Origin: Streptomyces sp. NBC_01591
GTDB lineage: Bacteria > Actinomycetota > Actinomycetes > Streptomycetales > Streptomycetaceae
NCBI RefSeq assembly: GCF_035918155.1
Contig: NZ_CP109328.1
Span: 372,001 to 436,000, forward strand
DNA: 64,000 bases
Direction: 5' to 3'
The notes beneath the pieces are model-generated. The model saw nothing but the letters and a program-made list of their open reading frames with translations, did not search any database and was not told the DNA's origin. The position numbers and the translations under genes are program-made. Each line of letters opens with the position of its first letter. Positions within the stretch are counted from its first letter, which is position 1. Of the stretch, positions 43,757 through 52,898 are shown one piece after another.

Positions 43757-45292
43757 GTGACCACTCTGCTCGACAGCCCGCCCCGGCCCGCAGGGCCCGG
43801 CCGGGGCCCCATCGCCGTACGCGTGGAGGAGACCACCCTCGCCCCGCACGAACCGCTCGACCTGTATGCCGCGCTGCGTGAGCGGTCGGCGCACGACGTC
43901 TTCCTGCTGGAGAGCCGCGAAGGCCCCGGGCAGTCCCCCGGGGCCACCGTCGTCGGCCACGGACTGCTCGCCGAGATCCGGGTCTACGCCGACCGGATCC
44001 GTGCCGACGGTGCCGAAGCCGTCGTGGCCGCGGTCCTCACGGCGGCCGACGGGCTCGGCCTCACCCCGCGGCCCGGCAACGAACGCGGTCTGCTCCACGG
44101 CGACCAGGTCTGGCAGGTGCTGCGTGCCGTCCAGGCCCTGTTCACAGTGGAGACGAGCCGGCCCCACGACAGCTACGCCTTCGGATTCCTCGCCACCTTT
44201 GGCTACGGCTCCGCCTGGCACATGGAAACACTGCCCGACCGGGGCGACCGGGACGACGCCGAACCCGACATCGTGCTCGGCCTGTTCCGCGAGACCATCT
44301 GGTACGGCCCGGAACCGGACGCCGTGCGCAGGCTCACCGCGCACAGCGACGCCTTTCCCGACCCGGCGCCCTTCGACCTGGCCGAGGAGACCGTCGCGGC
44401 GGTCGCCGCGGTCGGCCGGATCCCCGAGGTCCTGCCCGAGGCGCCCCGGCCGCACTCCGTACGGGACACCTGCGACGAGGAGACGTTCCTCGCGCGGGTC
44501 GACCGCTGCCTGGAGCACATCGGCGTCGGCGACATCTACCAGATCCAGATCGGCCACCGCATCGACGTCGAGTCCGACCTCGAACCCTTCGAGGTCTACC
44601 GGCGGCTGCGCGGCCGCAACCCGTCCCCGTACATGTACCTCGTCCCGCGCGACGGGCGCACCGTTGTCGGCGCCAGCCCCGAAGTGCTCTTCCGGACCGG
44701 GGGCGGCACGGTCGTGATGCGGCCCATCGCCGGGACCGCGCCGCGCAGTGGGGACCCCGTCGTGGACGAGGCCCGGGTCGCCCGGCTCGTCGCCGACGAG
44801 AAGGAGCGTGCCGAGCACGTCATGCTCGTCGACCTGTGCCGCAACGACATCGGCCGGGTCTGCCTGCCCGGCACGCTGGAGGCCCGGGGGCTGATGACGG
44901 TCGAGACGTACTCGCACGTCTTCCATCTCGTCTCCACCGTCGAGGGCACCCTCGCCCCCGAGGACGACACCTGGTCCGTGCTGCGCGCGACCTTCCCGGC
45001 GGGCACCGTCACCGGCGCCCCCAAGATCCGTGCCATGGAGATCATCGAGGAGCTGGAGAGCGAGCCGCGCGGCATGTACGCGGGCGCCGTCGGCCTCGTC
45101 GACCTGCGCGGCTGGAGCCAACTCGCCCTGTGCATCCGGACCATCGTGCACGACGGCCGCAGCGGCACCTACTCCACCCAGAGCTGCGCGGGCATCGTCG
45201 CCGACTCGTCCCCCGGGGCCGAGTGGCGGGAGACCCTGCACAAGATGGGAGCCGCCTACTGGGCGCTGACCGGTGAGGAGCTGCTGCCGTGA
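43757..45292 (+). CDS. trpE: Anthranilate synthase component I
   Basis: 511 aa from GTG 43757. Chorismate-binding core: GDIYQIQIGHRIDVE near residue 258, NPSPYMYLVPRDGRTVVGASPEVLF, RPIAGTAPRSGD, MLVDLCRNDIGRV, FPAGTVTGAPKIRAMEIIEELE and STQSCAGIVADS. It uses ammonia from TrpG to turn chorismate into anthranilate. A cluster-encoded copy in an NRPS locus with a tryptophan halogenase and trpD points to dedicated tryptophan supply. The N-terminal regulatory domain is diverged from primary TrpE, which might relax feedback inhibition (inference). Confidence 0.9.
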   Translation: MTTLLDSPPRPAGPGRGPIAVRVEETTLAPHEPLDLYAALRERSAHDVFLLESREGPGQSPGATVVGHGLLAEIRVYADRIRADGAEAVVAAVLTAADGLGLTPRPGNERGLLHGDQVWQVLRAVQALFTVETSRPHDSYAFGFLATFGYGSAWHMETLPDRGDRDDAEPDIVLGLFRETIWYGPEPDAVRRLTAHSDAFPDPAPFDLAEETVAAVAAVGRIPEVLPEAPRPHSVRDTCDEETFLARVDRCLEHIGVGDIYQIQIGHRIDVESDLEPFEVYRRLRGRNPSPYMYLVPRDGRTVVGASPEVLFRTGGGTVVMRPIAGTAPRSGDPVVDEARVARLVADEKERAEHVMLVDLCRNDIGRVCLPGTLEARGLMTVETYSHVFHLVSTVEGTLAPEDDTWSVLRATFPAGTVTGAPKIRAMEIIEELESEPRGMYAGAVGLVDLRGWSQLALCIRTIVHDGRSGTYSTQSCAGIVADSSPGAEWRETLHKMGAAYWALTGEELLP

Positions 45293-45927
45293 AGGTCCTG
45301 CTCGTCGACGCGTACGACAGCTTCACCCACATCATCGACCAGTACCTGCGCACCCTCGGCGCCGACACCGACGTCGTCCGGTCGCGCACCCGCACCCCGC
45401 AGCAGCTCGCCGGCCTGCGGCCCGACGCGGTCGTCCTCGGCCCGGGGCCCGGGCACGCGGCCGACTCGGGACACGTGGAGCTGGTGCACACCTTCGCCGG
45501 GTCCGTGCCGCTGCTCGGCATCTGCCTGGGCCACCAGGCGATCTGTCTGGCGTACGGAGGCCGGGTCACGGTCGCCGAGCGGCTCAAGCACGGCAAGACC
45601 AGCCTCGTGAGCCACGACGGCGCCGGGGTGTTCGAGGGACTGGAGCCGGTCATGACCGCCACGCGCTATCACTCGCTGATCGCCGACGAACCGTTGCCGC
45701 CCCCGCTGATCGCCACCGCGCACGCCCAGGACGACGGCTATGTGATGGGGCTGCGGCACCGCACGCTCGCCGTGGAAGGGGTGCAGTTCCACCCCGAGTC
45801 CATCACCACCGTCGGCGGGCTGCGGCTCCTGGACAACTTCCTGACGGCCGCCCGCCGGGCCGGCCCCGCACGGGAGACCGATATGCGGAACTCACGGTCC
45901 GGGTCGACCGGACGTTTAATTCTATGA
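45289..45927 (+). CDS. trpG: Anthranilate synthase component II (glutamine amidotransferase)
   Basis: 212 aa, GTG overlapping the trpE stop by 4 nt. Class I amidotransferase: VVLGPGPGHAADSG, nucleophile Cys in LLGICLGHQAICLAYGG near residue 83, and GVQFHPESITT near 162 with His/Glu. Delivers ammonia from glutamine to TrpE. The last 20 residues are a diverged tail. Confidence 0.92.
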   Translation: MKVLLVDAYDSFTHIIDQYLRTLGADTDVVRSRTRTPQQLAGLRPDAVVLGPGPGHAADSGHVELVHTFAGSVPLLGICLGHQAICLAYGGRVTVAERLKHGKTSLVSHDGAGVFEGLEPVMTATRYHSLIADEPLPPPLIATAHAQDDGYVMGLRHRTLAVEGVQFHPESITTVGGLRLLDNFLTAARRAGPARETDMRNSRSGSTGRLIL

Positions 45928-46061
45928 GGATCGGCGGAGTGGGTGAATCCGTTCAATATGCCGTCGGTCTATTTATGCGATCCGCCCCTCGCAGATCGCA
46001 TGTGATCCCTTCGGCCCCGCCTTCCCGGTGGCAGGAATGTTCCGGTCCGGATTGGGGTTGA
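45924..46061 (+). CDS. Possible small ORF coupled to trpG
   Basis: The trpG stop overlaps an ATG (ATGA at 45924-45927) opening a 45-codon frame with two tryptophan codons near its end (RWQE...DWG). No ribosome-binding site is visible apart from coupling. It could be a leader-like peptide or chance. An 8-bp hairpin, ATGCGATC / GATCGCAT (45975-45982, 45994-46001), lies inside it. Confidence 0.2.
   Translation: MRIGGVGESVQYAVGLFMRSAPRRSHVIPSAPPSRWQECSGPDWG
45975..46001 (+). promoter_or_regulatory. Hairpin in the trpG to repeat-protein interval
   Basis: Stem ATGCGATC / GATCGCAT with an 11-nt loop, 48 nt after trpG. The 46062-46192 segment following it is AT-rich (for example TTATATCAATTTTATTG near 46069) and probably holds the promoter of the repeat-protein gene. 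The hairpin may end the trpEG transcript or act as an attenuator. Confidence 0.4.
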
Positions 46062-46192
46062 ACAGCGGTTATATCAATTTTATTGTCGGGTCGTAGGGTG
46101 GGAAGTCCTGGCGATAATGCATCGAAACCGGCCCTTCCTAATGTTCTGGTTGTCGGAACGAACCGCAGCAGTTCATATGGGGGGAAGAAATC

Positions 46193-46483
46193 ATGAAGCT
46201 CGACGCGATCACCGGAAAGATCCAGAAGACCGTTGTCGTGACGCTCGCCGGTGCGGCGATATTCGCCACCGTGCAGACCGTCGGAGACAACGGCCCGGGG
46301 GACCACGGCACTTCCTACTCCGTCACCGCTGCCACCCTGCTGGACGACCCGTGGCACCCCAGCACCGAGTCCGCTCCGGCGTCGACGCTGGACGACCCGT
46401 GGCACCCCAGCACCAAGCCCGCCCCGGCGTCGATGCTGGACGACCCGTGGCACCCGGCGCCGACCCCGACGCCGAGCGACTGA
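46193..46483 (+). CDS. 96-aa protein with three LDDPWHP repeats
   Basis: ATG 46193 follows a strong RBS, GGGGGGAAG. Residues 1-12 are basic, and 13-30 are hydrophobic ([18 protein letters not shown]), like a signal peptide or single membrane anchor. Residues 49-96 are exactly three 16-residue repeats: [48 protein letters not shown]; the DNA repeats with the same 48-bp period. Every repeat carries one Trp and one His. The gene is 20 nt upstream of trpD and so co-transcribed with it. I do not recognise the family. It could be a multi-core precursor peptide, an exported structural or metal-binding peptide, or a tryptophan-sensing leader. Placement inside a chlorotryptophan cluster makes it notable. 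Confidence 0.75.
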   Translation: MKLDAITGKIQKTVVVTLAGAAIFATVQTVGDNGPGDHGTSYSVTAATLLDDPWHPSTESAPASTLDDPWHPSTKPAPASMLDDPWHPAPTPTPSD

Positions 46484-46503
46484 CCCGAAGAAGGAGAAGA
46501 CCA

Positions 46504-47607
46504 GTGAGCGCCACGACACCCGAACAGGACCGCTGCTGGCCCCCGTTGCTGGGGCAGGTGCTCGACGGCCGGGATCTGACCGCCGCCGACACCACCTGGG
46601 TGATGGACCAGGTGATGCGGGGCCGGGCGACCGACGCGCAGATCGCCGGCTTCCTGGTGGCCCTGCGGGCCAAGGGCGAGACCGTGGGCGAGCTCGAAGG
46701 GCTCGTACACGGCATGCTGGCCCATGCCGTACACATCGACGTGCCGGGGAGGACCGTCGACGTGGTGGGCACCGGGGGCGACGGCGCACACACGGTCAAC
46801 ATCTCCACGATGTCCGCGATCGTCGCGGCGGGAGCGGGGGCACGGGTCGTCAAGCACGGCAACCGTGCGGCGAGTTCGGCCTCCGGCTCCGCCGACGTCC
46901 TGGAGGCACTGGGCGTCACCCTGCGGCTGCCGCCCGAGCGGATCGCCGCCGTGGTCGACGAGGCGGGCATCACCTTCTGCTTCGCGCCGGACTTCCACCC
47001 GGCGATGCGCCACGCGGCGGGGCCGCGCAAGCAGCTCGGCATCCCGACCGTCTTCAACGCGCTGGGCCCGCTGACCAATCCGGCGGCGCCCACCGCGCAG
47101 GCGGTCGGGGTCGCCGACGCCCGGCTGCTGCCGCTGATCGCGGGGGCGCTGTCCCGGGCCGGCGGCCGGGGCCTGGTCTTCCGGGGCGACGACGGGCTCG
47201 ATGAACTCACCGTCACCACCACGTCGACCGTGCTGACCGTGGACGACGGGGACATCAGGCGGGAGCGCTTCGACCCGCGCGACGTGGGGATCGCGCTCGC
47301 GCCGCTGGAGGCACTGCGGGGGGCGGACGCCGCGTACAACGCGACCGTCGCCCGGCGCGTCCTCGACGGCGAGCGCGGCCCGGTCCGGGACGCGGTCCTG
47401 CTCTCCGCGGGCGCCGCGCTCGTGGCGGGCGAACCCACCGGGGGCCGTACCGTCACCGAACGCCTCGGCTGGGCGGTGGAAGCGGCGGGCCGGGCGATCG
47501 ACTCCGGCGCCGCGGCCGACACCCTCGAGCGGTGGGTGCGGGCCACCGCGGCCCCGCACCCCCCGGCCGTCGAAGCCCCGGTCACCCGGGTCGCGACGGC
47601 GGCGTGA
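46504..47607 (+). CDS. trpD: Anthranilate phosphoribosyltransferase
   Basis: 367 aa from GTG 46504, behind GAAGGAGAAG. Motifs [53 protein letters not shown] (PRPP and anthranilate binding) near residue 80, then [35 protein letters not shown]. Transfers phosphoribose to anthranilate. Cluster copies of trpE, trpG and trpD supply the early tryptophan steps; trpC, trpF, trpA and trpB are not in the window and may come from primary metabolism. Confidence 0.92.
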   Translation: MSATTPEQDRCWPPLLGQVLDGRDLTAADTTWVMDQVMRGRATDAQIAGFLVALRAKGETVGELEGLVHGMLAHAVHIDVPGRTVDVVGTGGDGAHTVNISTMSAIVAAGAGARVVKHGNRAASSASGSADVLEALGVTLRLPPERIAAVVDEAGITFCFAPDFHPAMRHAAGPRKQLGIPTVFNALGPLTNPAAPTAQAVGVADARLLPLIAGALSRAGGRGLVFRGDDGLDELTVTTTSTVLTVDDGDIRRERFDPRDVGIALAPLEALRGADAAYNATVARRVLDGERGPVRDAVLLSAGAALVAGEPTGGRTVTERLGWAVEAAGRAIDSGAAADTLERWVRATAAPHPPAVEAPVTRVATAA

Positions 47608-47635
47608 CCCGCCACTCGGGACGGATGCGGATCGT

Positions 47636-47692
47636 GGACGGCGCCATGGCGGTACTTCCCGGGAGACCGGTGGGTACGGCCATGGCGCGTCC
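47636..47692. terminator. Convergent terminator hairpin after trpD
   Basis: Near-perfect arms (47636-47650 and 47679-47692: GGAC, one unpaired base, then GCGCCATGGC, against GCCATGGCGC-GTCC) enclose about 28 nt. It lies between the plus-strand trpD and the minus-strand antiporter genes. Confidence 0.5.
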
Positions 47693-47698
47693 GCGCGG

Positions 47699-49039
47699 TC
47701 ACCGGGCAGCGGTGGGTTCGAGGGCCTGGTCCCGCTCCAGGTCCGCTCCGCCGGCCGTCGCCGGCTCCGCGTCGTCCCGGGCCGGCGGCCCGGACTCCGT
47801 CCGTTCGGAACCGCGGAACTTCTCGCGCCGGATCCAGGAGAGGGCCGGCGACGTGAGGCCCGTGGTGATCAGCGCCATCAGTACCAGCATGGTGAACAGA
47901 TCGGGCCCGATCACACCGAGTTCGAGCCCCAGGTTCAGCACCACCAGCTCGGTCAGTCCCCGGCAGTTCATCAGTGCCCCGATCGCCAGGGAGTCGCGCC
48001 AGGACTGACCCGCCAGCCGGGCCCCGCCCGTGCTCCCGCCCCACTTGCCGATCATCGCGACGGCGAGCACGGCCAGCGCCCACAGCCACTGGACCGGGTC
48101 GCCGGCCAGCAGTGAGACATCGGTGCGCAGCCCGGTGGCGACGAAGAACAGCGGCAGCAGCACGGGAACCGAGAACGCGCGCAGCCGAGCCGTGCAGCGT
48201 TCGATGCCCCTGGATCCCCGAGGAGTGACCAGACCGAAGACGAAGGCGCCGAACAGCGCGTGCACACCGATCTTGTCGGTGGCCAGTGCGGAGAGGCACA
48301 GGCCGCTGAAGAGGACGACGAGGACCACACCGTCCACCATCCGCTCGGCCCGCTTCGCCCAGAGGGCGAGCAGCGGACGCAGCGCGTAGATCATGACGGC
48401 GAGGAAGACCGCGGCGAGCGCCGCCGTCGTCAGCGCCTCGGCCGGCGAACCGCTCGTCGACACCGCGACCACCGCCGCCAGCAGGCACCAGGCGGTCACG
48501 TCGTCGACCGCCGCGCACGCCATGGCCAGCGAGCCGATCCGGGTACCGATCAGGCCCCGGTCGGTGAGGACCCGGGCGAGGACGGGGAACGCGGTGATGC
48601 TCATCGACACGGCGATGAACAGCACGAACGGCAACCGGCCCACGCCGGGCGGCGCGAACGAGCCGAACATCGCGAGGGCCAGCAACGAGCCCAGGACCAG
48701 CGGCAGGACGATGCTCGCCTGACTGACCGCGACCGCGGTCCCGCGATGGCCGCGCAATGTGCCGAGATCCAGTTCGAGGCCGACCAGGAACATGAAGGCC
48801 AGCAGGCCGATGTTGCCGAAGGCGCTGATGAATGGCATCACGGACTCGGGGAACAGCCAGGCCTGTGCCGCGGGCGAGACCCAGCCCAGCAGCGACGGCC
48901 CCAGCATGATGCCGAGGGTGATCTCACCGATGACCGGCGGCTGGCCGAACCTGCGGAACAGCTGGGCGCCCGCCTGGCACACCAGGATGACCACCGGGAT
49001 GGCGATCAGGAGATCGGGCAGGGGGTCACGTGCCGACAC
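47699..49039 (-). CDS. Cation/proton antiporter (CPA2 family)
   Basis: 446 aa from GTG 49039. About 12 membrane segments. GQPPVIGEITLGIMLGPSLLG near residue 32 and FLVGLELDLGTLR near 84 are CPA2 hallmarks; ACAAVDDVTAWCLLA carries the DD/ND ion-binding pair. A hydrophilic acidic tail of about 40 residues follows. It overlaps the flavin reductase gene by 14 nt. Similar antiporters occur in antibiotic clusters and may drive export or self-protection; the link is inferred from position. Confidence 0.85.
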   Translation of the reverse strand: MSARDPLPDLLIAIPVVILVCQAGAQLFRRFGQPPVIGEITLGIMLGPSLLGWVSPAAQAWLFPESVMPFISAFGNIGLLAFMFLVGLELDLGTLRGHRGTAVAVSQASIVLPLVLGSLLALAMFGSFAPPGVGRLPFVLFIAVSMSITAFPVLARVLTDRGLIGTRIGSLAMACAAVDDVTAWCLLAAVVAVSTSGSPAEALTTAALAAVFLAVMIYALRPLLALWAKRAERMVDGVVLVVLFSGLCLSALATDKIGVHALFGAFVFGLVTPRGSRGIERCTARLRAFSVPVLLPLFFVATGLRTDVSLLAGDPVQWLWALAVLAVAMIGKWGGSTGGARLAGQSWRDSLAIGALMNCRGLTELVVLNLGLELGVIGPDLFTMLVLMALITTGLTSPALSWIRREKFRGSERTESGPPARDDAEPATAGGADLERDQALEPTAAR

Positions 49040-49562
49040 GGCCGGCTCCTTCCTTGGCGGCCGCCGTGGCGTCCGACCAGCGTGCGTAGCGGCGCCGCCC
49101 GTACAACAGCGGCTGGGCGGACTCGTCGGCGGTGAACCGCCGTACCTGGGCGAAGACGGTGGTGTGGTCCCCGACCTCCCGCGTACCGACCACCACGCAG
49201 TCGGCGATGGCGTGCGCGGCCTCCGTCAGGTGCGGGCCGCCCGCGCCCAGCGGCAGCCGCCACTCGCTCAGCGCGAACCGGTCGGGGTTGCCCGAGGCGA
49301 ACAGGTTGGACGTGTCGTGGGCCTCCTCGTGCAGCAGGTTGAGGGCCAACTGCCCACTGGACAGCACGGATTCGGTGGTGGGGCTCGCCGTGCGCAGGCA
49401 GATCACGAGTGTCGGCGGGGAGAGCGCCACGCTCGCCAGTGAACTGCAGGTCATCCCGCGGGGCGTGCCGTCGGCGTCGAGCGTCGTCACCACGGAGACG
49501 CCGGAGGGGAAACTGCCCATCAGCGGGCGTATGTCGGCTTCCGGAACGGGCCGGTCGGTCAT
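49026..49562 (-). CDS. NAD(P)H:flavin oxidoreductase, halogenase partner
   Basis: 178 aa from ATG 49562 (MTDRPVPEADIR). Flavin reductase-like domain: LMGSFPSGVSVVTTLDADGTPRGMTCSSLASVALSPPTLVICL, NLLHEEA, FALSEWRL. Such two-component reductases release FADH2 for tryptophan halogenases and monooxygenases. It starts 87 nt downstream of the halogenase stop on the same strand, fitting that role. Confidence 0.88.
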   Translation of the reverse strand: MTDRPVPEADIRPLMGSFPSGVSVVTTLDADGTPRGMTCSSLASVALSPPTLVICLRTASPTTESVLSSGQLALNLLHEEAHDTSNLFASGNPDRFALSEWRLPLGAGGPHLTEAAHAIADCVVVGTREVGDHTTVFAQVRRFTADESAQPLLYGRRRYARWSDATAAAKEGAGRVGT

Positions 49563-49648
49563 GGTTTCTCCTGTCGAAGACGTGTGCCGCGCGCCCGGCA
49601 GCCGGCCGGAGAGGAGCCCCGGCTGCCGGGCGACGCGGTGCGGCACGA

Positions 49649-51262
49649 CTACTTGCCGTGCAGCTGGCGGAGCGCCTCGTGGGTGCTCGGCAGAGAGTTG
49701 AGGAGCTCCTTCTGCTCCTTCTTGACCTGGGCGAACATGGCCTGCGCGGCGGCCACGGACTCCGGCTTGTGGTAGAGGATCGGCAGCGGTGCGTCCGGCT
49801 CCAGACCGAGGCCGGCGAAGATGCAGTAATAGCGCTCGTTGGTCCAGAAGTTACGGAATTCCGCCTCGAAATTCCCGTAGTACGTCGTGTCGTCGGTGGC
49901 CGCGGGATTGACCGGAAGACCCGCCTTGTACGCGTCGATCTTCTCGCGAATGCTCGCGGGGAGTTTCAGTTCCTTGTTGGCGCGCCAGAAGGGCGAGTCG
50001 GTACGCGGCGCGAAGTAGAAGTGCGTCTGGATGAAATCGCGGGTGTCGTCGAACATCACCTCGATTTCCTTGTTGAAGTTGTCGACCAGGGCCTGGTTGA
50101 ACGTCTTGTCCGGGAAGTGCTTGGCCAGCTGGTAGGCCGCGGCGGTGATGAAGTAGATGCCGGTGGACTCCAGGGGCTCCAGGAAGGCGCTGGAAAGGCC
50201 GATGCCGATGACGTTCTTCACCCAGGCACGGCGGTTTCGGCCGACCCGGAACTTCACGTGGTTGAACTCGGTGGTCTCGGGGTCCAGGCCCCACAGTTCG
50301 CAGAACTCGGCGGTGGCCTCCTCCTGCGTGGTGAAGCGGCTGGAGTAGACGTAACCGGTGCCGAAGCGGCCCGGCATCGGTATCTTCCAGGTCCACCCGG
50401 AGGACATGGCGATCGCCGAGGTGTACGGCTCCACTCCGTTGGCCTCGTCGTCGTGCGGCACGGCCGTGGCGACCGCGCGGTCGCACAGCAGCTGGTCGCT
50501 CATGTCGACGAAGGGCTCCTCCATCGCCTGGTTCATCAGCAGGCTGCGGAAGCCGGAGCAGTCCACGAACAGGTCCGCGTCCAGGACCCGGCCCTCCTTG
50601 GTGTGCAGGGCCTTGACGAAGCCCCGCTCGTCCTTCTCGACGCGCGTCATCTCGTCCTGGATGTGGTCCACGCCCTGCTTCTCGGTGGCGAACCGGCGCA
50701 GGAAGTCCGCGACGAGCGCCGCGTCGAAGTGCCACGCGTACCTGGTGGGGGAGGTGCCGTCCAGGTGCCGCGGCGCCTTCTTGGCGTCCATCAGTGGCGC
50801 CTCGCGGAAGCAGGCGTAGTCGTACGGCTCGTCCGTCTTGCCCTCGTACTTGTTCTTGAACCAGTAGTGCGACATCGGGATGTTGTTGTGTTCCGGGCTG
50901 ATGCCGAACGGGTGGTAGAAGTGGTCCGGACCGCCCTTGTCGAGCTCACGCGGACCGCTCTGGCCCTTGCCCGGAGTACGCCAGTTGATGAAGCGGACCG
51001 CCATCTTGTAACTGGCGTTGCACTCGCGCATCCACTCCTCCTCCTCGATTCCGAGAAAGTCGAAGAGAACACGGTGCAGATTGGGCACGGTGGCCTCGCC
51101 CACACCGATGCGCGGAATGCTCGGCGCCTCCAGGACCGTGACGTCGACCGTGCTCTGGAGGGCCTTGCCGAGATAGGCGGCGGTCATCCAGCCGGCGGTC
51201 CCGCCGCCGAGGATCACGACCTTCTTGATGGCGTTGTCTGTTGCGGTGGAGGTGCGCGTCAT
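49649..51262 (-). CDS. FADH2-dependent tryptophan halogenase
   Basis: 537 aa from ATG 51262. FAD-binding GGGTAGWM at residues 19-26; the catalytic lysine lies in [14 protein letters not shown] (K86); the halogenase signature WTWKIP is in [10 protein letters not shown] near 287; the substrate-positioning glutamate is in FLEPLESTG. The text tracks RebH/PrnA (for example [49 protein letters not shown]), so it belongs to the Trp-7/Trp-6 group rather than the PyrH-type Trp-5 group. It should form HOCl at the flavin and chlorinate free tryptophan. Regiochemistry cannot be read from the sequence alone. Confidence 0.93.
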   Translation of the reverse strand: MTRTSTATDNAIKKVVILGGGTAGWMTAAYLGKALQSTVDVTVLEAPSIPRIGVGEATVPNLHRVLFDFLGIEEEEWMRECNASYKMAVRFINWRTPGKGQSGPRELDKGGPDHFYHPFGISPEHNNIPMSHYWFKNKYEGKTDEPYDYACFREAPLMDAKKAPRHLDGTSPTRYAWHFDAALVADFLRRFATEKQGVDHIQDEMTRVEKDERGFVKALHTKEGRVLDADLFVDCSGFRSLLMNQAMEEPFVDMSDQLLCDRAVATAVPHDDEANGVEPYTSAIAMSSGWTWKIPMPGRFGTGYVYSSRFTTQEEATAEFCELWGLDPETTEFNHVKFRVGRNRRAWVKNVIGIGLSSAFLEPLESTGIYFITAAAYQLAKHFPDKTFNQALVDNFNKEIEVMFDDTRDFIQTHFYFAPRTDSPFWRANKELKLPASIREKIDAYKAGLPVNPAATDDTTYYGNFEAEFRNFWTNERYYCIFAGLGLEPDAPLPILYHKPESVAAAQAMFAQVKKEQKELLNSLPSTHEALRQLHGK

Positions 51263-51387
51263 ATCGAATTCCCTCTTCTCACCGAAGTGGTGGTGTCGGA
51301 ACTGTGGAGATGGCCAGAGTCGGCAGCGTCCCTACGGCACTTCTATAAACCGGCGGAAAAGGCTGAATGAGATCGTTGGGCGTCGGC

Positions 51388-51402
51388 ACGTATGGAGTAC
51401 GT
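51388..51402. promoter_or_regulatory. Palindrome in the halogenase/sbnA divergent promoter region
   Basis: ACGTA-TGGAG-TACGT lies in the 212-bp interval between halogenase and sbnA starts. The interval is comparatively AT-rich and should hold both promoters; no SARP heptamer repeats were obvious. Confidence 0.35.
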
Positions 51403-51474
51403 ATAGCGCGCGGGATCAGTCTGGGACCTGTTGATTCCGCACTCGTAACTCCCAGCAGAGGATGGCTGCATCAC

Positions 51475-52524
51475 ATGCCGTGCACAGAACGGGAGCCGGA
51501 GACGGGGCTGAAAGGCATCCTTTCCACTGTGGGAGGAACCCCGCTCGTAGAGCTCGAACGGTTGATACCGGGGTTCACCTCGCGTGTGTTCGCCAAGGTG
51601 GAGCGTTTCAACCCCGGCGGCAGTGTCAAGGACCGCTCCGCGCTGAACATGGTGGCCACGAAGATCCGGTCGGGAGAACTCGTCCCGGGCCGTTCGACGG
51701 TCATCGAGTCCAGCTCGGGAAACCTCGCGATCGGGCTCGCGCAGATCTGCGGCTACTACGGCCTGCGGCTCGTCTGTGTGGTGGACACCCGCACCACCCG
51801 GCAGAACATCGGGATCCTGCGGGCCTACGGGGCCGAGGTCGAGATCGTCACCGAGCCCGACCCGGCCACCGGGGAACTGCTGCCCGCCCGGCTGCACAGG
51901 GTCGCCGAGCTCGTGGCGACCACCCCCGACGCGTACTGGCCCGACCAGTACGCCAACCCGCTCAACCGGCGGGCCCACGAGACCACGATGCGGGAGATCG
52001 CCGAAGCCCTCGACGGCAAGGTCGACCAGCTCGTCGTGGCCGCGGGCACCAGCGGCACGCTCGGCGGCTGCGCCGAGTACATCCGCCGGCATCGCCTCGG
52101 CACGGCCGTCAACGCGGTCGACGCCCTCGGCAGCGTGCTGTTCGACTCACCCGTCGACTGCGCCCGCCTGGTGCCCGGCCACGGCGCGTCCGTCGCGCCC
52201 AAACTGCTGCGGCGCGACGACGCCGACCGGGTGGTGCACGTCGGCGACCTGGACTGCGTGGTGGGCTGCCGCACCCTGGTGCGCCGCGAGGCGATCCTCG
52301 CCGGCGGCTCCTCGGGCGCGGTCGTCGCGGCCCTGGCCCGGCTCGCCCCCGGCATACCACCCGGCTCCAACGTCGTGATCGTGCTGCCCGACGGCGGCGA
52401 CCGCTACCTCGACACGATCTACGACGACACCTGGGTGCACCGGCACTTCGGGGACGTCTCCCACCTGTGGGAAGAGCCGCCGGTCGGGGGGCTCTTGGGC
52501 CAACTGGCCGATATAGCCCAGTAA
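51475..52524 (+). CDS. sbnA: SbnA-like 2,3-diaminopropionate biosynthesis synthase
   Basis: 349 aa from ATG 51475. PLP fold type II (cysteine synthase-like): GGTPLVELERL, the PLP lysine in RFNPGGSVKDRSALNM (K near 51), ESSSGNLAIGLAQI (substrate loop) and AAGTSGTLGG. SbnA condenses O-phospho-L-serine with L-glutamate to give ACEGA, which SbnB then cleaves to L-2,3-diaminopropionate. Presence of both genes in one cluster strongly suggests this amino acid is a building block. Weak RBS, so the exact start is less sure. Confidence 0.88.
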   Translation: MPCTEREPETGLKGILSTVGGTPLVELERLIPGFTSRVFAKVERFNPGGSVKDRSALNMVATKIRSGELVPGRSTVIESSSGNLAIGLAQICGYYGLRLVCVVDTRTTRQNIGILRAYGAEVEIVTEPDPATGELLPARLHRVAELVATTPDAYWPDQYANPLNRRAHETTMREIAEALDGKVDQLVVAAGTSGTLGGCAEYIRRHRLGTAVNAVDALGSVLFDSPVDCARLVPGHGASVAPKLLRRDDADRVVHVGDLDCVVGCRTLVRREAILAGGSSGAVVAALARLAPGIPPGSNVVIVLPDGGDRYLDTIYDDTWVHRHFGDVSHLWEEPPVGGLLGQLADIAQ

Positions 52525-52558
52525 TAGCGCGTCGCCGCAGGGTTGTTCCACGACCGAT

Positions 52559-52615
52559 CAGAACCAGAAGAACCAGAAAAACAAGAAGAACAAGAAGAAC
52601 CAGCGAAACCCGAAC
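52559..52615 (+). repeat. Purine/A-rich low-complexity leader before the ACP
   Basis: A run of near-repeats of GAA, CAA and CCA triplets (AACCAGAAGAACC-like) stands out from the 72% GC background. It lies in the intergenic leader between sbnA and the ACP and has no stop-free coding role I can assign. It may keep the RBS unstructured. Confidence 0.6.
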
Positions 52616-52634
52616 CGAGACCCGGAGGCACCAC

Positions 52635-52898
52635 ATGACCACCCAGATCGCCGACCTCGGCACCGAGCGCAAGGCCGAGATCAAGGAAATCGTCTGCGAC
52701 ATTCTTGAACTGGAGCTCGACGAGGTCACCGAGACCAGCCTCTTCAAGGAGGAGCACGACGCCGACTCCCTGCGCACCATAGAGATCCTCGCCTCCATGG
52801 AGCGCAACTTCGGTCTCGTCCTGGAGCAGGCCGAGCTCAGCCGCATGGTCAACCTGGCGGGTGTGTACGCCGTGGTCGCGGAGGCCGAGGGAAAGTGA
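52635..52898 (+). CDS. Acyl carrier protein
   Basis: 87 aa from ATG 52635, behind GGAGG. Serine for phosphopantetheine in EEHDADSLRTIEILASME (near residue 43). Stand-alone type II ACP that should carry the growing acyl chain for the KS/CLF next door. Four-nt overlap with the KS gene. Confidence 0.9.
   Translation: MTTQIADLGTERKAEIKEIVCDILELELDEVTETSLFKEEHDADSLRTIEILASMERNFGLVLEQAELSRMVNLAGVYAVVAEAEGK

Noticed and set aside
49649..51262. PyrH-type tryptophan 5-halogenase
   Set aside because: The sequence blocks follow RebH/PrnA much more closely than PyrH, so a 7- or 6-position enzyme is more likely.
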